Positions 1 through 12,578 of a stretch of DNA of 64,000 nt are shown piece by piece (within the stretch, counting starts at the first letter, position 1; every line of letters begins with the position of its first letter). Below the pieces are notes generated by a model that had not been told where the DNA came from, did no database searches, and was given only the letters and a program-made list of their open reading frames with translations. The stretch is taken from positions 434,001 through 498,000 of the forward strand of contig NW_002476218.1 of NCBI RefSeq assembly GCF_000189635.1, in the 5' to 3' direction. Made by a program: the position numbers and the translations under genes. Source of the stretch: Tetrahymena thermophila SB210 (Eukaryota > Ciliophora > Oligohymenophorea > Hymenostomatida > Tetrahymenidae).

Positions 1-1512
1 TAAATGCACTGAAAACTATTATCATATAGGTCCAACTATCTATTTTACTATTAGAAGTAAAATATAGACAATTTAAATTTCTATGCCTTATTTTTTAAAA
101 TAAATAAATAAAGTCTAGATAAAAAAATTTTAACTAAGCGAATAAGCGAAAATTTAAAAGTAGACTTTTCAAATCATCAAATATCTTATAAAATTTTTTT
201 AATAGTTTTATAAATTCTGAACTTCAATTACATAAAAAAATTTTTTTTGTAAATTGTCAATAATAATTATTTTTTCATATTTTATTTGAGTAAAAAATAA
301 AATAATATAGTTTAATTTAAGGCTATAAATAGTTATTTAATTATTTGTTATCGTGTAGGATTAATTTATTTATATTTTTAAATTAAAGATTAATTAATTT
401 ATCTATATACTTTCTAATCTAAATTTTTTTGAAATAGATTTTTATTTACCTTGTTTGTCATTCTTTTCTATGTAAGATTTTTTTCAAAATACAACTACAA
501 GTTCTGTAGCTCTAAGTGCGATAATAAAGGCTTATGAAATAATTAAGAAAATTATTCTCAGTTTCAGAAAAGTTAAAGTCCTCTATTGTAATATCAAAAC
601 TGTTTTTGTGTTTTCCAAGTTCCCTTTGTAAAATTATGGAGACTATTTTTATAAAAATTTTTAAAAATTAAGTCAAGTATATATTTTCAGAAGGTCATTT
701 TGGTTACTTAGGGTTGTTTATGTATGGATCAGAAAGACCAAAAAAAAATTGAAAAATTTATTGAATATAATTTTTCTAACTCTCATTTTCGCTCATTATT
801 ACATAATATATATTAGTTAATATTTTTGCAAATAGGATTTTAATTAACTTAATTATATTCAAAAATATACTTTTTCGAAATATTAATTTTTTTTTGCTTT
901 GCTTGTTATAATTTTTGAAGGATTTTATAAGTATTTTGCACGCACGACTTAGTATAGAGAAAAATTAGATATTAAAACTACAAAAAATTAATTTGTTGTT
1001 GATTGATTGATTCTTAAAATTTGTATATAAATAATAAACATTATGAAATAAACTTACAATTTTTAAATTAAATTGAGATAGTTAGTTAGTCAGTTTATGA
1101 TTAAGAATAAGTTATTTTTTGCATTTTTGAATAATATTGTTATTATAATTAGTATATTTTTGAAGTAAAGTATAAAGTGAGTAGTTATTATTATAGTTTA
1201 ATATTAGAATGTGTTTTTCTTAATGCAGAATGGATTTTAGCAAATTGCTATTTTTATTTATTTATTTTTGTTAAATTCTAAATAGAAGTAACGAAAGAAA
1301 GAAGTAAATTATTATGTATTCAAGAAAGAACCGAGAAAAATTCAACTCTTAAAAACGTTTTAGGTTTATTAGAGCTCTGCTAGTAAATAATTTAAATATT
1401 TTGTTTTTTATGAATTATATTATTCATTTTGCGCAATAAATTTAAAACTTTTATTAATAATTTGGTGCTTATTAAAAAAAAACTTGTTCTTTCAATATTA
1501 TACATAATTCTT
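1..1512. other. AT-rich intergenic stretch, no gene seen
   Basis: Very AT-rich DNA with frequent TGA in all frames and no run of coding-like codons on either strand. No tRNA, telomeric repeat or long repeat was recognised. It lies downstream of the minus-strand RING-like gene. Confidence 0.5.
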
Positions 1513-1812
1513 TCAACTTGTTGCTTGAACTTCTATTTTTTAGGTTTAAAGATGCTACCTATTACTGTTGTTAGTTTAATTTTAGCTAATTTTTAATTCA
1601 TGTTCTACCCTTTTACGAACACTTTTTTCAGCTTTTAACTAGTTTTGAGTAAGACTTTTTTATGAATAAGGGCATTTAGGATTCTTTTTGAGCCAGTTTT
1701 TGATGCAGCATTCACCATAAACATGTCCACAAGGGTCTTTTACAGCATTCCTTACAACTCCAAGGCATATAGAGCAAATCAACTCTTCATTCATTAAATC
1801 TTCTTCGCTCAT
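1513..1812 (-). CDS. small RING/U-box-like zinc finger protein
   Basis: Single-exon frame of 99 codons read with TAA/TAG as Gln, starting MSEEDLMNEE and ending at TGA. Residues 13-47 show a RING-like cysteine/histidine pattern: C13-x2-C16, C28-G-H30, C35/C36 and C47-P. This is the layout of C3HC4 RING E3 ubiquitin ligases, which bring an E2 enzyme to a substrate. The last expected cysteine is a serine (CPYS, residues 47-50), so the second zinc site is incomplete and the fold may be intermediate between RING and U-box. The tail after residue 55 is Gln/Asn-rich and charged, with no membrane segment. The start is the first ATG of the open frame. The finger is visible; ligase activity is inference. 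Confidence 0.7.
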
Positions 1813-2868
1813 TTTAAATAAGTTAGTAGGGTGGCACTCTGATAGCTAGGGTGTTTTTGAGTCACCATAGGGAGTTTTGACAAGGTTATTAACTATTAAG
1901 TAGATTATTAGATTAATATTTTGAAAACTAAAAAAATTTTATTTACATTATGCGTTTTTAGAACTGCAGCATGAAATTTAACCCATTTTGTTAATCTTTA
2001 TCTATGTGTGGTTTGGGTGATGGATGATTGATAGATAAATGGAGAAGGATAAATATGGTATATCAATTATGAATCTCTAAGCGTAGAAATACTACTTTTG
2101 AGACTTATGAGTGTCTGTTACTAAGGTTTAATTAGTTGTTTGATTTTATATTTCTAATATTTATTTTTTTAAATTATAAAAAATTTAAGCTTTTATTTGT
2201 TTTTCAATCAATTTAATATATAAATTCTGTAAATCATTTTTAAAAGGATTGGATTGTGTAATAAATTCTAGAGTTTTTTTACATATAAAATTGAATATTT
2301 CTTTAATATTTCATATCAAATTAAGGAAATTTTACTAATTTAGAAAAATATTTAAAAATTAATTAGTTAACTAAATAATTAATTAGTAGATGTAAGAAAA
2401 ATCTGTCAATCAAAAATATGAAAATTTAATTTTGATACTCAATCATTAAAGCTAAAAGGTTATTTAATTAGAGTCTATTATTTAAAATTTTCGCTAAATG
2501 GTTCAAATCAAAAACATTTATCCATAAATAACTTTTACAGAGTAATGTAATTCTTTTTTTTCATAACATTTAAAATTCATTCCTTAGTAAGGGATGCAAA
2601 AAAGATTTTTATAATATCGCATAAGTAGGTTCACTTACACTTCTTATATAAAGCATAAACATATTTTTATGGAATTATTTAATGAAATGTGAAAATTGTG
2701 GTAATAAATAAATATTTATTTTTATTCTATTTTTTTTATCTATCTTATAAAAGCTGGAATTGATTATCCTTTTATAAATGTCATTTATTATATTAATCTC
2801 TCGATAAGTATTCATTCATGGATAATTCCTTATTTAACTAAATTTTTTAATCTTATCATGAATCTTCT
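1813..2868. other. intergenic stretch, nothing recognised
   Basis: AT-rich spacer between the RING-like gene and the 3' end of the ankyrin gene. No open frame with coding-like composition and no structured RNA were seen. Confidence 0.5.
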
Positions 2869-5800
2869 TCATACCGCACCCTCTGCGCTTTAAGATTAGT
2901 TTTTTTGGGTTTCTTCCTATTTAGTCTTCTTTTTCATCCTGGCCACAATATCTAATTTCCTGTATCTAGAAAGTAGTGCTGTTAGCTTAGAATTTTCTTT
3001 TACCATTTCATTAAGATTATATTCTTTAGTTGACCAAGGGTTTGCTTGATTCGATAGAAGAAGCTAATCAATGTTGATATAAAAAAATAAAAGTAAAAAT
3101 TAAATCCCATACATATTAATTGCTATTATTTAAGTGTTATAATTCTAATTTGCTAGGCGAAGTTAACTTATAAAAATAAAAAATAATACCTCAACTATGG
3201 GAGCATCTTGGATAGAGATAGCAAAATAAAGAGGAGTTCTGCCTATCTATTATATGATGTAATATATGAGTTGTATGAATTATAATTATAATTTATTTTT
3301 AATGATTATTAATTTTTTGAGTAAACAAAAAAATGTAATAAAAATATTTGCTCAAGGCTACTGATCATTGATACACTAATAAAAAATTTAATGGGCATGA
3401 ATTAACTTATTATCATTCAAAACTTTGAAATAACTTAGTGTATAAATAAATTTATATTTTTAATTAAGGAGCATTTTATAAAAAATAAAAAAATACAAAA
3501 ATTTATTTACAAGGTCTTTGGCATCAACATCTGCACCTTATTGGATAAGCATACGAGCTACTTAACAATGTCCTCTTTTGCATGCCCAATGCAATGCCGT
3601 CATATATACCTTTTAAAATTTGTTTTTTTTTGTGATATAAGTACAAAATATATGAGGATCTTTTGCTTATAAATTTATATAGCACCATTACAAATATATT
3701 ATTTTAAACAAATTATCTTACTGTATTTTAATTTATGAAGAAAGTAATTTAATTTCAATAATCATATTTAAAAATAGACAGAAAGACAGCTAATTAATAA
3801 AATAGTCTTGAAAAAATAATAAAATTGATTCCCTTAAAAAGTGCTATCATTGCTTTGTATTAAAAAGTAAAAAGATATTTTACATAATCAAAGTCATAAA
3901 CTAGATATTTATTTTCCATAGTTAAATCCCTAACTAAGTCTGTGTCTCCTTTCTTAGAATAGCAAATGAGCTCATAGCTACCCTTCTTTTAGTAAGGTTT
4001 CGTGCTGAATACTTAATTGCTACTTATCTTTTAAATACATAGATATTTTTTAATTTAAAAATATTAACCAAATGTATTTATTTTCAAAGTAAATTAAAAT
4101 TTAAAATTTATATTTATTTTTTAAAATTAATCTCAAGAGTGTAAGTAAATTCATAAGCAAAAAGTTTTAGTTCATTTCTTAAGAATTTCTTCTTAGCTTT
4201 TTGATTTTACGGAAAATGTAGCTTTCAATCGAAAATTATTTAAATTAAATATTTTAAAGTATAATCAAAGTATTGATTGAAATTGATTACTTCAGATGGA
4301 GATATCTTAAGCTTAAATAAGTACTTTAACGCCTCTTTTAGCTGTTGTCTGAGAATTTTAACTTTCTTCTTTTACAAAATTTAGTCTTTTGAAATTTAAT
4401 TGACAAATTTATTCTCACTAATTGCCTGAATTTATGATACATTTTTATTCTTAGAAGATAGAGTATCATTATAGTAGCTTGTATTGTTATTAGCATGTTC
4501 GCTAATAAAATCTTGAAATTTCATTTATTTTATTGTGTTTAATTGATTTTCATTTTATATTTGCTGATAAAATTATTATAATGTACTGTGCTTTTAAAAT
4601 TGATGCTTAGGTTTTTCTTTATCATATTATTCTAAAGCATTCTATTGAATAGCTGATTCTATTTCTTCTGATAATTGTATCATATTATTTGTCCTTAAAA
4701 TATCCTAAATAACTGCAACGGCTTGTTAATTTTTAGATTTTATTATGTCATATATGAAAGGAATAGACTGCTTGTTTGTACTTCTCCTTTTATTTTTTTA
4801 ACTCTCTTGTGCTTTTAGTAGTTGTAGGCGATCCAAAGGGTTTTCTTCAACCTACTTCACTAAATCATAAATAATATTTTATCTTTGAATATGCTGTTGT
4901 CTCCTTTCAGATTCCATTATTTATTAAATTTATTAAGGAGTTATCATTATATTTTATTTTTTACTCTCTTTCGAAGTGCTTTTATCAATAGAAGCTTTTA
5001 ATGGAAAATTTATATCTAAGGCACCTACTCCTATTTAATTTTTTCCTTTTCCATCTTATTAGTTTTTATAAAAATCTATCTTTTTAGGCTAATAATTTTG
5101 TTTGTTTACAAATGAAGAGTAAGTTTTTTAATAAAGAAACTCTGTTGAGCTATTTCCATTTTACTTTTTTATCTGAAAGGAATTGTTTTTCTATAAAAAA
5201 TCTTTATTCTATTAATGTCCTCTTAGATTTTCTAAAGATTTTTATTAATTTAACTAGATTTCTAAATTTTTATTATTTTGCTACTAGTTTTGTATATTAT
5301 ATAAGTTTGTAAAATTTGTATTTTGAGTTTTAGAATATTTATTATTGTCAGCATTGTGTTTGAAAACTTCAGAAATCTTTACATTTTCTTCAGCTTCATT
5401 CTTACCTTTATTAAAATTATGGCTAAAAATTATTAAATAATAAATAAAAATAAATTACAGTTTGCATTATTTCTAAGCTTTTAATCAATTTTAATTTTTA
5501 TTAGTTCTCTAAATTAATTATCTTCAAGAGGTGTACACTTCTGATTCGAATGTTAATAGGAGCTTGGAGTAGATGGATTAGAAAATGTTTAAATTACCAT
5601 CTCATTACTAACTTTTTTTAGCTATCTCTTTAGAATACTATTCTTGATTAGTTAATAATTATTTACTTGCTAATTACTAGAGTTAATAGAGTAGCTTTAA
5701 GAGCACACAGGTTAATTATTTTTCAATAATAAAGTAGACTATTAATGATTTGAGTATGATTATTAGTCATTCCTTAAAAGTCTATCAGGTGTTTTTAGGA

Positions 5801-6593
5801 TTCTGTTTTAAGCTTAATTTTGTTAATTTTATCTTTTAAATTATAATCTTAATACGCTATTAGCAGTTTAATTTTATTAATTCATTTAGCTACCTTTATA
5901 ATTCGATGAATGTAGTATAGACTTTTAACTATTACTTTAACTAAGATTATTACCCTTATCCTTAATGACTCTGTTCATATGTATGTTATTACTAGGTGAT
6001 GATTCTTTACTTTCTTAGGAATCATAGCTACCTTATCTTAGAGTATTAATTTTTTTTTGTTAAGCTAAATTCCATCGATTATTATTATTGAACTTTCCTT
6101 AACCTGAAATTTATTAATATTATATTATTAATTAATCTTCTTTAAGGTTTTTGCTATTTTTATAAAAGCCATCGCTTTAACTACTTTTGCTGACACAGTT
6201 TTATTATCCATTAATAAAATCTTATTTCTCAACAAGTTAGCTAAAACCTAATAGTTATTTGTTACTTCTATTTGTTTTATCTTAATTTTCTATTGAAATA
6301 GGAGATGAAATATGAGATAGTTTGACTTCCTAATTTAAACTTTAATTTCTTTTATACTAAAAAATAGCGTTTTGTCTCTCTACAAACTGCTTTGCAGCTT
6401 CTGTTAAGTCTTTTTTCCCCTATTCCAATTAAAATTGCTGTGGTTCTTCCTTAAGCACAGAATCTATAGTCTTCTAAGACATATTAATTATATTTATTTC
6501 CGAAATACACCTAGAGTTTACTCTAGTTAACTGTCCACTTTTTAGATATGTAGAACTAGAATTAGCTTAAATTTATCCAGAGTTGAGCATCAT
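2869..6593 (-). CDS. Gln/Asn-rich protein with C-terminal ankyrin repeats
   Basis: Multi-exon gene read with the ciliate code. The start at 6593 (MMLNSGQIQANSSS) has an in-frame TGA just upstream. The N-terminal two thirds, roughly 5459-6593 and 4291-5422, is low-complexity Gln/Asn/Ser/Lys sequence. The C-terminal exons 3884-4019, 3511-3609, 3190-3246 and 2869-3063 are joined by clean GT..AG introns. They encode ankyrin repeats, including MTALHWACKRGHCQVARMLI with QGADVDAKD and GRTPLYFAISIQDAPIVEV. Ankyrin repeats bind other proteins, but the partner is unknown. The tail is lysine-rich and ends SAEGAV. Two joins are unresolved: the phase across 5423-5458 does not match, and the exon beginning at 4221 has no clear donor before its TGA. 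The region may hold extra introns or an indel, or could be two genes. Confidence 0.7.
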
Positions 6594-7259
6594 AAAATTA
6601 AAAAACAACCAAAATCAAAGATGAGATATTTAAATCAATCCTTTCTGTTTGTTATCAGATAGAATAAATTTACGCTGAGGAGAAGATTTATTTTAGAATA
6701 AACTCTATTGTGTAGAATTTTTCTACAAACTATCTTTACAAATTCGACTAATATTTTCTAGTTTATTATTAATCTAAACCACTTATTATCAAAAAACTTG
6801 TTAAAAGCAGCAATAACTTTTAATTTTCTTTCAATTATTGAAAAAAAAAACCTTAATTTAAATTTTAGTTTAAAAATAATGAGAAAAATCCCTACTTTTA
6901 TTAAATACGCTTGAATCAATGGTTTTTATTTAACTCATAATAATTTATATCTCTCACATTAAATTTATTAAAATAATTTAGTTTGCTTTTTTAATTTTCT
7001 TTCTGAAGAATGCTCATCAATAAGTAATCTTTGCAAATTGTAAAGACTTTGAAAATAAGTCTAAGTAATAAATAATTGTTTTCATGTGTGAGAAGAGGAA
7101 GTTGAATATGATTTAATGAAATGGAATAACAATTGAGAGGTTTATTTTACAATAAAAATTATATTTAAATAGTACAAACTATATATATTGTATATGTTAA
7201 TGCAAGTTAATAATATTATATTCCATTATATATAACTAATTTATATAAAGGAAAATAAA
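6594..7259. other. intergenic stretch, no gene seen
   Basis: AT-rich spacer between the head of the ankyrin gene and the 3' end of the eL30 gene. It would hold the ankyrin gene promoter and the eL30 3' UTR. No clear motif was recognised beyond short AT tracts near 7175-7250. Confidence 0.5.
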
Positions 7260-8490
7260 TCATTCAGTCTTGAGGATATCAGAATCACCAGCATCGAGAA
7301 TAGCCATGGTGGAACATCTGTGATATTTACCACAAGCAGTACCTATTTTTATTTTAAATAACAATTACGAAAAGTTTAATAATCTATGCTCAAATAAAAA
7401 ATCAATCAAGCTTTTTTTATTATTATTTTAATCATTTCTTAAATTTGAAATTAGCAGCTATTTATATTGTTGCAACACTTAGCTTATTTATTAATCGATT
7501 TATGGTAGGACTCCTTGTTTTTTTTCTTTCATCCTTTACCAAAAACTTTTCAAAACCTAAAAATTTTTTTTGTAAGCTTAATAAAAATCCATCTTTGAAT
7601 ATATTTGAATAACTAATTTCCTTGCTTTAATATCATTTAATACATTTATTTGTTAAGAAGTAGCTATCATACTATTCATAAAGAGGAATTTTCAAAAAAT
7701 TTATATCTTAATTCTCCTTCTTTTTTTCTAACTTAGGATTTATTTTACACTTGAAATATGTTTTAATAAGTAATTCTTGCTGCAATATTTATTTACTTAC
7801 TCTTTTTTTCTATCACCTTCATGTATTCCAGTGAAAGTAAGTAATTCAAGTTTTGCGCCTTCTTGAATCCAGCGAAAACTATATTGAATTAGCGCCTTCA
7901 TGTATTCCAGCGCTTTGCAACAAATTAAACTAGCAAATTCTACACCTTCTTGTATTCCAGTGAGAATATTTTTGCTTGTTAAACTTTTACTTAATAAAAT
8001 CAACTATTCCTTCACAATTTAAAGTAAACTGTATTGAGATGTGTTAATAATTTCATCTTATCATTAAATGCTTTTTTTCTGTTTGTAATAGCAATTTTTT
8101 GTAATCTTAGCTTCTGCTTAATGAAATCATCTAATTATCATATTGGAATTTCTTTTGATGAAGAGAGATTGATAATTTTTTGATTGCTTGTTCTTAAATA
8201 TGCTGATTTAAGCTTGCTTGACTTTTAAAGATTATTTAAAAATGAATATCTTATTTACCAAGTTCGACGTTGGAACCAACGAAGTGGTGGATGGAGATTT
8301 GAGCCAAAGAAGCGTAGTATTCAATTTCGGACTTTCTAACGGTGGGGCAGTTGTTAGAAATGAAAACGAGCTTAGCGGTACCATTTCTAATAGCCTTGAT
8401 GGTAGACTTGTAACCAAGGGTAGCCTTACCGGATCTCATGACCAAAGCGAGCTTGGATTGGATGTTATCTTGAGTGACCTTCTTAACCAT
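7260..8490 (-). CDS. RPL30: 60S ribosomal protein eL30
   Basis: Two exons, 8259-8490 and 7260-7342, with a GT..AG intron of 916 bp that splits a Gly codon. The product is 104 residues, a normal length for eL30. Exon 1 starts [20 protein letters not shown] and continues through the family signature around [18 protein letters not shown]. Exon 2 supplies [10 protein letters not shown] and the ending [12 protein letters not shown]. eL30 is a component of the large ribosomal subunit. Codon use is strongly biased, as expected for a highly expressed gene. In yeast, L30 binds a kink-turn in its own transcript to block splicing. Whether this long intron is regulated the same way is inference. The intron carries four short related repeats, listed separately. 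Confidence 0.96.
7813..7962 (-). repeat. four hairpin-like short repeats inside the eL30 intron
   Basis: Four copies of a 19-24 base unit lie at 7813-7834, 7856-7874, 7891-7914 and 7943-7962. On the transcribed (minus) strand the core reads CTGGAATACATGAAGG with small changes. The flanking bases differ between copies but stay complementary: CAC/GTG in two copies and CGC/GCG in two, extended to AGCGC/GCGCT in the third. An open frame on the minus strand crosses the repeats, but the copies fall in different frames, so a peptide repeat is unlikely. Confidence 0.7.
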
Positions 8491-9780
8491 TTTTATTATA
8501 TTAGTGATTATGTCTTTTATTTATTTTATTCTTTTCTTTTTTAATTTATTTGTATTTTTTAATTTGGTCTTTGCACAAAGATCTTTAAATTTTCCCCAGC
8601 TTCAAACCCTTATGATCTATCCCATACCTTAAATGAATTTTATCTATTGTCTTTTTTGCTCTAACTTTTAATCCCTTAGCTTTTTCATGTTTTTTTTAAG
8701 TGTGTTATTCATATATATCTTTACATTCATTTTAAAAGCCATTTTAATTAGTTTATTAGTATTTTTGTTTCTTTATATTTGTCAATCATTGTAAATAAAT
8801 ATTTCTCATACTAAATTCTTTAAAAATGAAAATATTCTGAATAGCAAGTAAATGAACAATTATTTCCAAAGCTCATAATAATGTTCATTCATTTTTGAAT
8901 ATTCAAAAATGCCTTTAATAAATAATAAAAAAATTTTATAATTAACGATTAAATTATCATTTTAAGTAAAATAATTTATCAAGATAAACCTTTTTTTTAT
9001 TTAAACATAAAAAATTTAATTAAATTTTTTAATAAAAAAATTATATTTTTTCTAATCTAAAATAGTGAATTTATTTAACCTATTTATTTAGATTATTTAA
9101 ATGTAATTTTTATTTCTAAAATTAATTTAAATAAAATGTGATGATGTATTTAAATTATTTTAATTTCATAGTAAACTTGATAAAAGCAAGATTTTAAAAT
9201 ATTTATTATAATTTCTTTCTAATCTTCAGCCAGTGTAATTTTAATAATTAAAAAAATAAAATTTAAATATTTTAAAATAAAATTTAAGAAAAATAATTAA
9301 TTTAAAAAGTTATAAAAAATAATATTTAATATAAAAATATGCTAATATAAAAATGAAATATAAAAGATGAATAAAGCCATTATTAATTTATCTTCAAATC
9401 TTTAACCAACAAAAATTATGCATTCAAACTTAAATATATAACTTTATTTATAATAACAAGTATTGAAATTAAACGACTTAGCAATATATTGTTTTTATTA
9501 TGAACAAATGAATGAATGCAAAATTATTGATCATTTTATTAAAAAAATTAATAAAAAATATAATGCCTTTGATTTTTCAGTTTTCTTTAGAATCAATAAT
9601 AAAGGATCTTAAATAGTAATAAGAAAAAAAATTATAACTATTTTGAAGAAAATAAGAGAGCAACATTAATTTTACAAGCTCTTGTGGCATAAATCATAAG
9701 AATATTGATAACATCTAAATTAAATAGAGAAAAAATCAATTGCAAATAAAATAAAATAGTTCTCTTGTAAAAACAAATAA
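8491..9780. other. divergent intergenic region between eL30 and PACRG
   Basis: The promoters of the minus-strand eL30 gene and the plus-strand PACRG gene should lie here. The sequence is AT-rich with many short A/T tracts. No open frame of coding character, structured RNA or repeat was recognised. Confidence 0.5.
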
Positions 9781-11441
9781 ATGCTACCTAAAATCCCTCA
9801 ATAAGGAAACACAGTTGGATCCATTTCAAAGAGAGAAAATGTTGCATCCTAGTTAATTGTAGAAGATCACCTAAAAAATATTTTAGCAAAATCAACTAAC
9901 TCTAATTATAAGCCTTGGAAAATCCCATAAGCTCCAAAGAATCCACATTCACCTTTTGGAGATTTCCCAAAAGAATATTTGCCTAAATCAAAGCTAAAAA
10001 GTGAATAACATGCACCTGTATTTGAAGATTCTTAAGCAGCCACAGTTGTGAGTAATTATAAATTAATTTAAATCGTTAAGAAAAGCGAGTTTACATCTGA
10101 TCAATTTATAAATTTAATTGATAATCCTATCAAATAAAATAGCAATCCATTCAAAACAGGAGTTACAATAGCAGTGATTATGATAGATATTTAAGTTTAA
10201 AAAAATTGTTGAATGACTTTTAATGATAATATTAAAGCTTTAAATACTTATCAATCTATTATATTTTATTTTAGAAGTCAAGTTTAAAAGAAAAGTTAAC
10301 CTTATTTAGATACGTGAGAATGTGATCAGCAAAACAAATATCATTTATAATTTGAATTCACTAATTATAAATTCGATATAAAAATAATATTTATATTTCA
10401 ATAGATAAATTTTAAGGTTTGAGACAAGGAACTGGAGGTAAAACATCTACTCAATTACCTGTTAAATAACCATTTTAAGCCCCCAACCCTATTTGTGGTG
10501 CTTTTAAAAAGAGAACTATTCCTGTTTCTGAATTCCGTCGTTATTACGACAGAGGTGATTTACCTATTAAAGTTGATCATTAGGGTTCAGTTAATAAAAT
10601 TATTTGGGTCATTTAGCCTGACCAATTAGATTATCACCATTACTTACCCATATTCTTTGATGGACTTAGAGAAAAACTAGATCCTTATCGTTTCTTAGCC
10701 ATTTTAGGAACATACGATCTTCTTGAAAAAGGATCCAATAAAATTCTTCCTGTTATTCCTCAGCTCATTATTCCTGTTAAAAGTACTTACAAAAGATTCG
10801 AAATCAAAATCTAAATAAAAAATATAACTACTGAAAACAAATAAACAAACAATTAAACACAATTTTTAAAACTATTTTTGTTAAAAATAATTTAAATAGT
10901 AAGTAGTAAATATGCATCAAAAATATAAAATTTATTTATTTAGATTTTATTTTTTTTGTCATTTAAATAATAAATAAATTTTATCTAAAAATTAATAGCT
11001 GCATTAAATACTAGAGATAATGAAATTATTGGAATTATGCTAAAGATTTTATAGAGACTAGTAGTAAGTGGAGACATGATTGGTGAAGCACTTGTAATTA
11101 ATTATACTTTCATTTACAAAAAATGATTTATTTATTTATTTGTTTTAATGTTTAGGTTCCTTATTACAGATAAATCTTGCCTATCTTTAACTTGTATAAA
11201 AATTGTAACAAAAATGTTGGTGACCAAATAGATTATGGTCAAAGAAAAAAATTAACTCTAGGAGACCTCATACAAGAAACACTTGAATTATTTGAGTAAA
11301 CTGGTGGTGAAGTAAATAATACATTTATTAAATTTATAAGTAGTATTAAAAATTTAATCTTAAAAATAAATAAATAACTAGGATGCTTTCATTAATATTA
11401 AATACATGATTCCTACTTATGAAAGTTGTGTCCATAATTGA
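9781..11441 (+). CDS. PACRG: parkin co-regulated gene protein (ciliary inner-junction protein)
   Basis: Clear PACRG homologue. The conserved body lies in exons 10417-10782, 10999-11093, 11156-11311 and 11382-11441, joined by GT..AG introns with matching phases. Family hallmarks include [68 protein letters not shown], and the C-terminal end [17 protein letters not shown] before TGA. PACRG helps build the inner junction between the A and B tubules of ciliary doublets, together with FAP20. The N-terminal exon starting at 9781 (MLPKIPQQGN) is Pro/Ser/Lys-rich and poorly conserved. Its donor was not resolved because candidate sites leave the wrong phase for the 10417 acceptor, so a small exon may be missing between about 10030 and 10416. 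Confidence 0.93.
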
Positions 11442-12578
11442 TAAAGCAGAGTAGCATTTCATTTAAATATTATAATAAGTTTTATAGCGATTAAAATTTC
11501 ATCAAGAATGTAAAATAAAAAAGAAGAATTAACTGATTAATACTAGAAACTTAATCATTCATATACACCATTATATAAATATTAAAGAACGTCACTATAA
11601 CACGAAATTTATCTTTCTATCTTTCATATATATAACTTGTGTGCATCTTTAATTTTTTTTATTGCAAGCTTGGTAAAATTCCATCTTATTTATTAAGTTG
11701 AAATTAATTCGAATTTTAAACTTAAAAATACTAAAAATTTAATTCATTTTTTTATTTTTTGAATAAAAAAAACTAAAAGCAAATTATTTCAGTTAATTAA
11801 ATTAAAATAAAATGATCAAAATTATTTATAACTAATTAAATTTAGTCAATATTATTTCTTTCTTTAGAGATTTAAAAAATAATATTTAAATTATTATATT
11901 TGAAGTAATCATATAAAATATGATTTTTATTAAAATAAAATTAAATAATTTTTTGATGGTTAAAAATAAATTAATAATTTGAATTTTTAAACTAATAAAA
12001 TTATGTTTTTAAATGTTTGAAAAACAAATAAATAATTTTATTTATGATTTTATGTTTAGAAATCAATAATTATTTAACAAATTAAATTTATTTTGAATTA
12101 CCTATTATATTTAAAATTATTTTAAATAAATAAATTCAATTGTATAGATATAATAGTAGCCAAATTGCAATTGTTTTTATCTTTACTTTCTAAAATGTTT
12201 TAAAAATAAAAAAGAGCTTTGAATTTAATATAAGTAAGTTTACTAATTATTCTACAAGCAAATTTAATAATAAGGTTAATTCAATGAAAATTGAAAAATA
12301 AATAAGTAATTATAGTATCAAAATAGCAAATTTAATTTATAATAATTGACATATAGATATTTTTCTATTATATTAATTAAGGATTTTAACTAATTTGATG
12401 ATAAAATTACATATTTATTATAAATCAATAATGAATTAATAAATGATTACAGCAGTGTAAGTTATACATATTGTTTTTTAGATTTGAGTTGATAATACAT
12501 ATACTCTATCTTATAAAAAATTTACTATATAAATATATAGTTTAATATTTAAAAATATTAGAAAGCTTCAAAATAAAT
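11442..12578. other. intergenic stretch, no gene seen
   Basis: Extremely AT-rich spacer between PACRG and the kinase gene, both on the plus strand. No coding-like frame or repeat was recognised. It would include the PACRG 3' UTR and the kinase promoter. Confidence 0.5.

Noticed and set aside
5112-5312. Plus-strand frame of 66 codons
   Set aside because: It is antisense to the Gln/Asn-rich part of the ankyrin gene.
5540-5560. GATTCGAAT resembling a tRNA T-loop
   Set aside because: It lies in coding sequence and no cloverleaf arms could be drawn around it. No tRNA was recognised anywhere in the window.
7797-8003. Minus-strand frame of 68 codons with repeated (T/W)G-I-(Q/H)-EG-like elements
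   Set aside because: It lies inside the eL30 intron and the repeats fall in different frames, so a peptide repeat is unlikely; reported as nucleic-acid repeats.
8218-8544. Plus-strand frame of 108 codons
   Set aside because: It is the antisense of eL30 exon 1, which matches the ribosomal protein on the minus strand.
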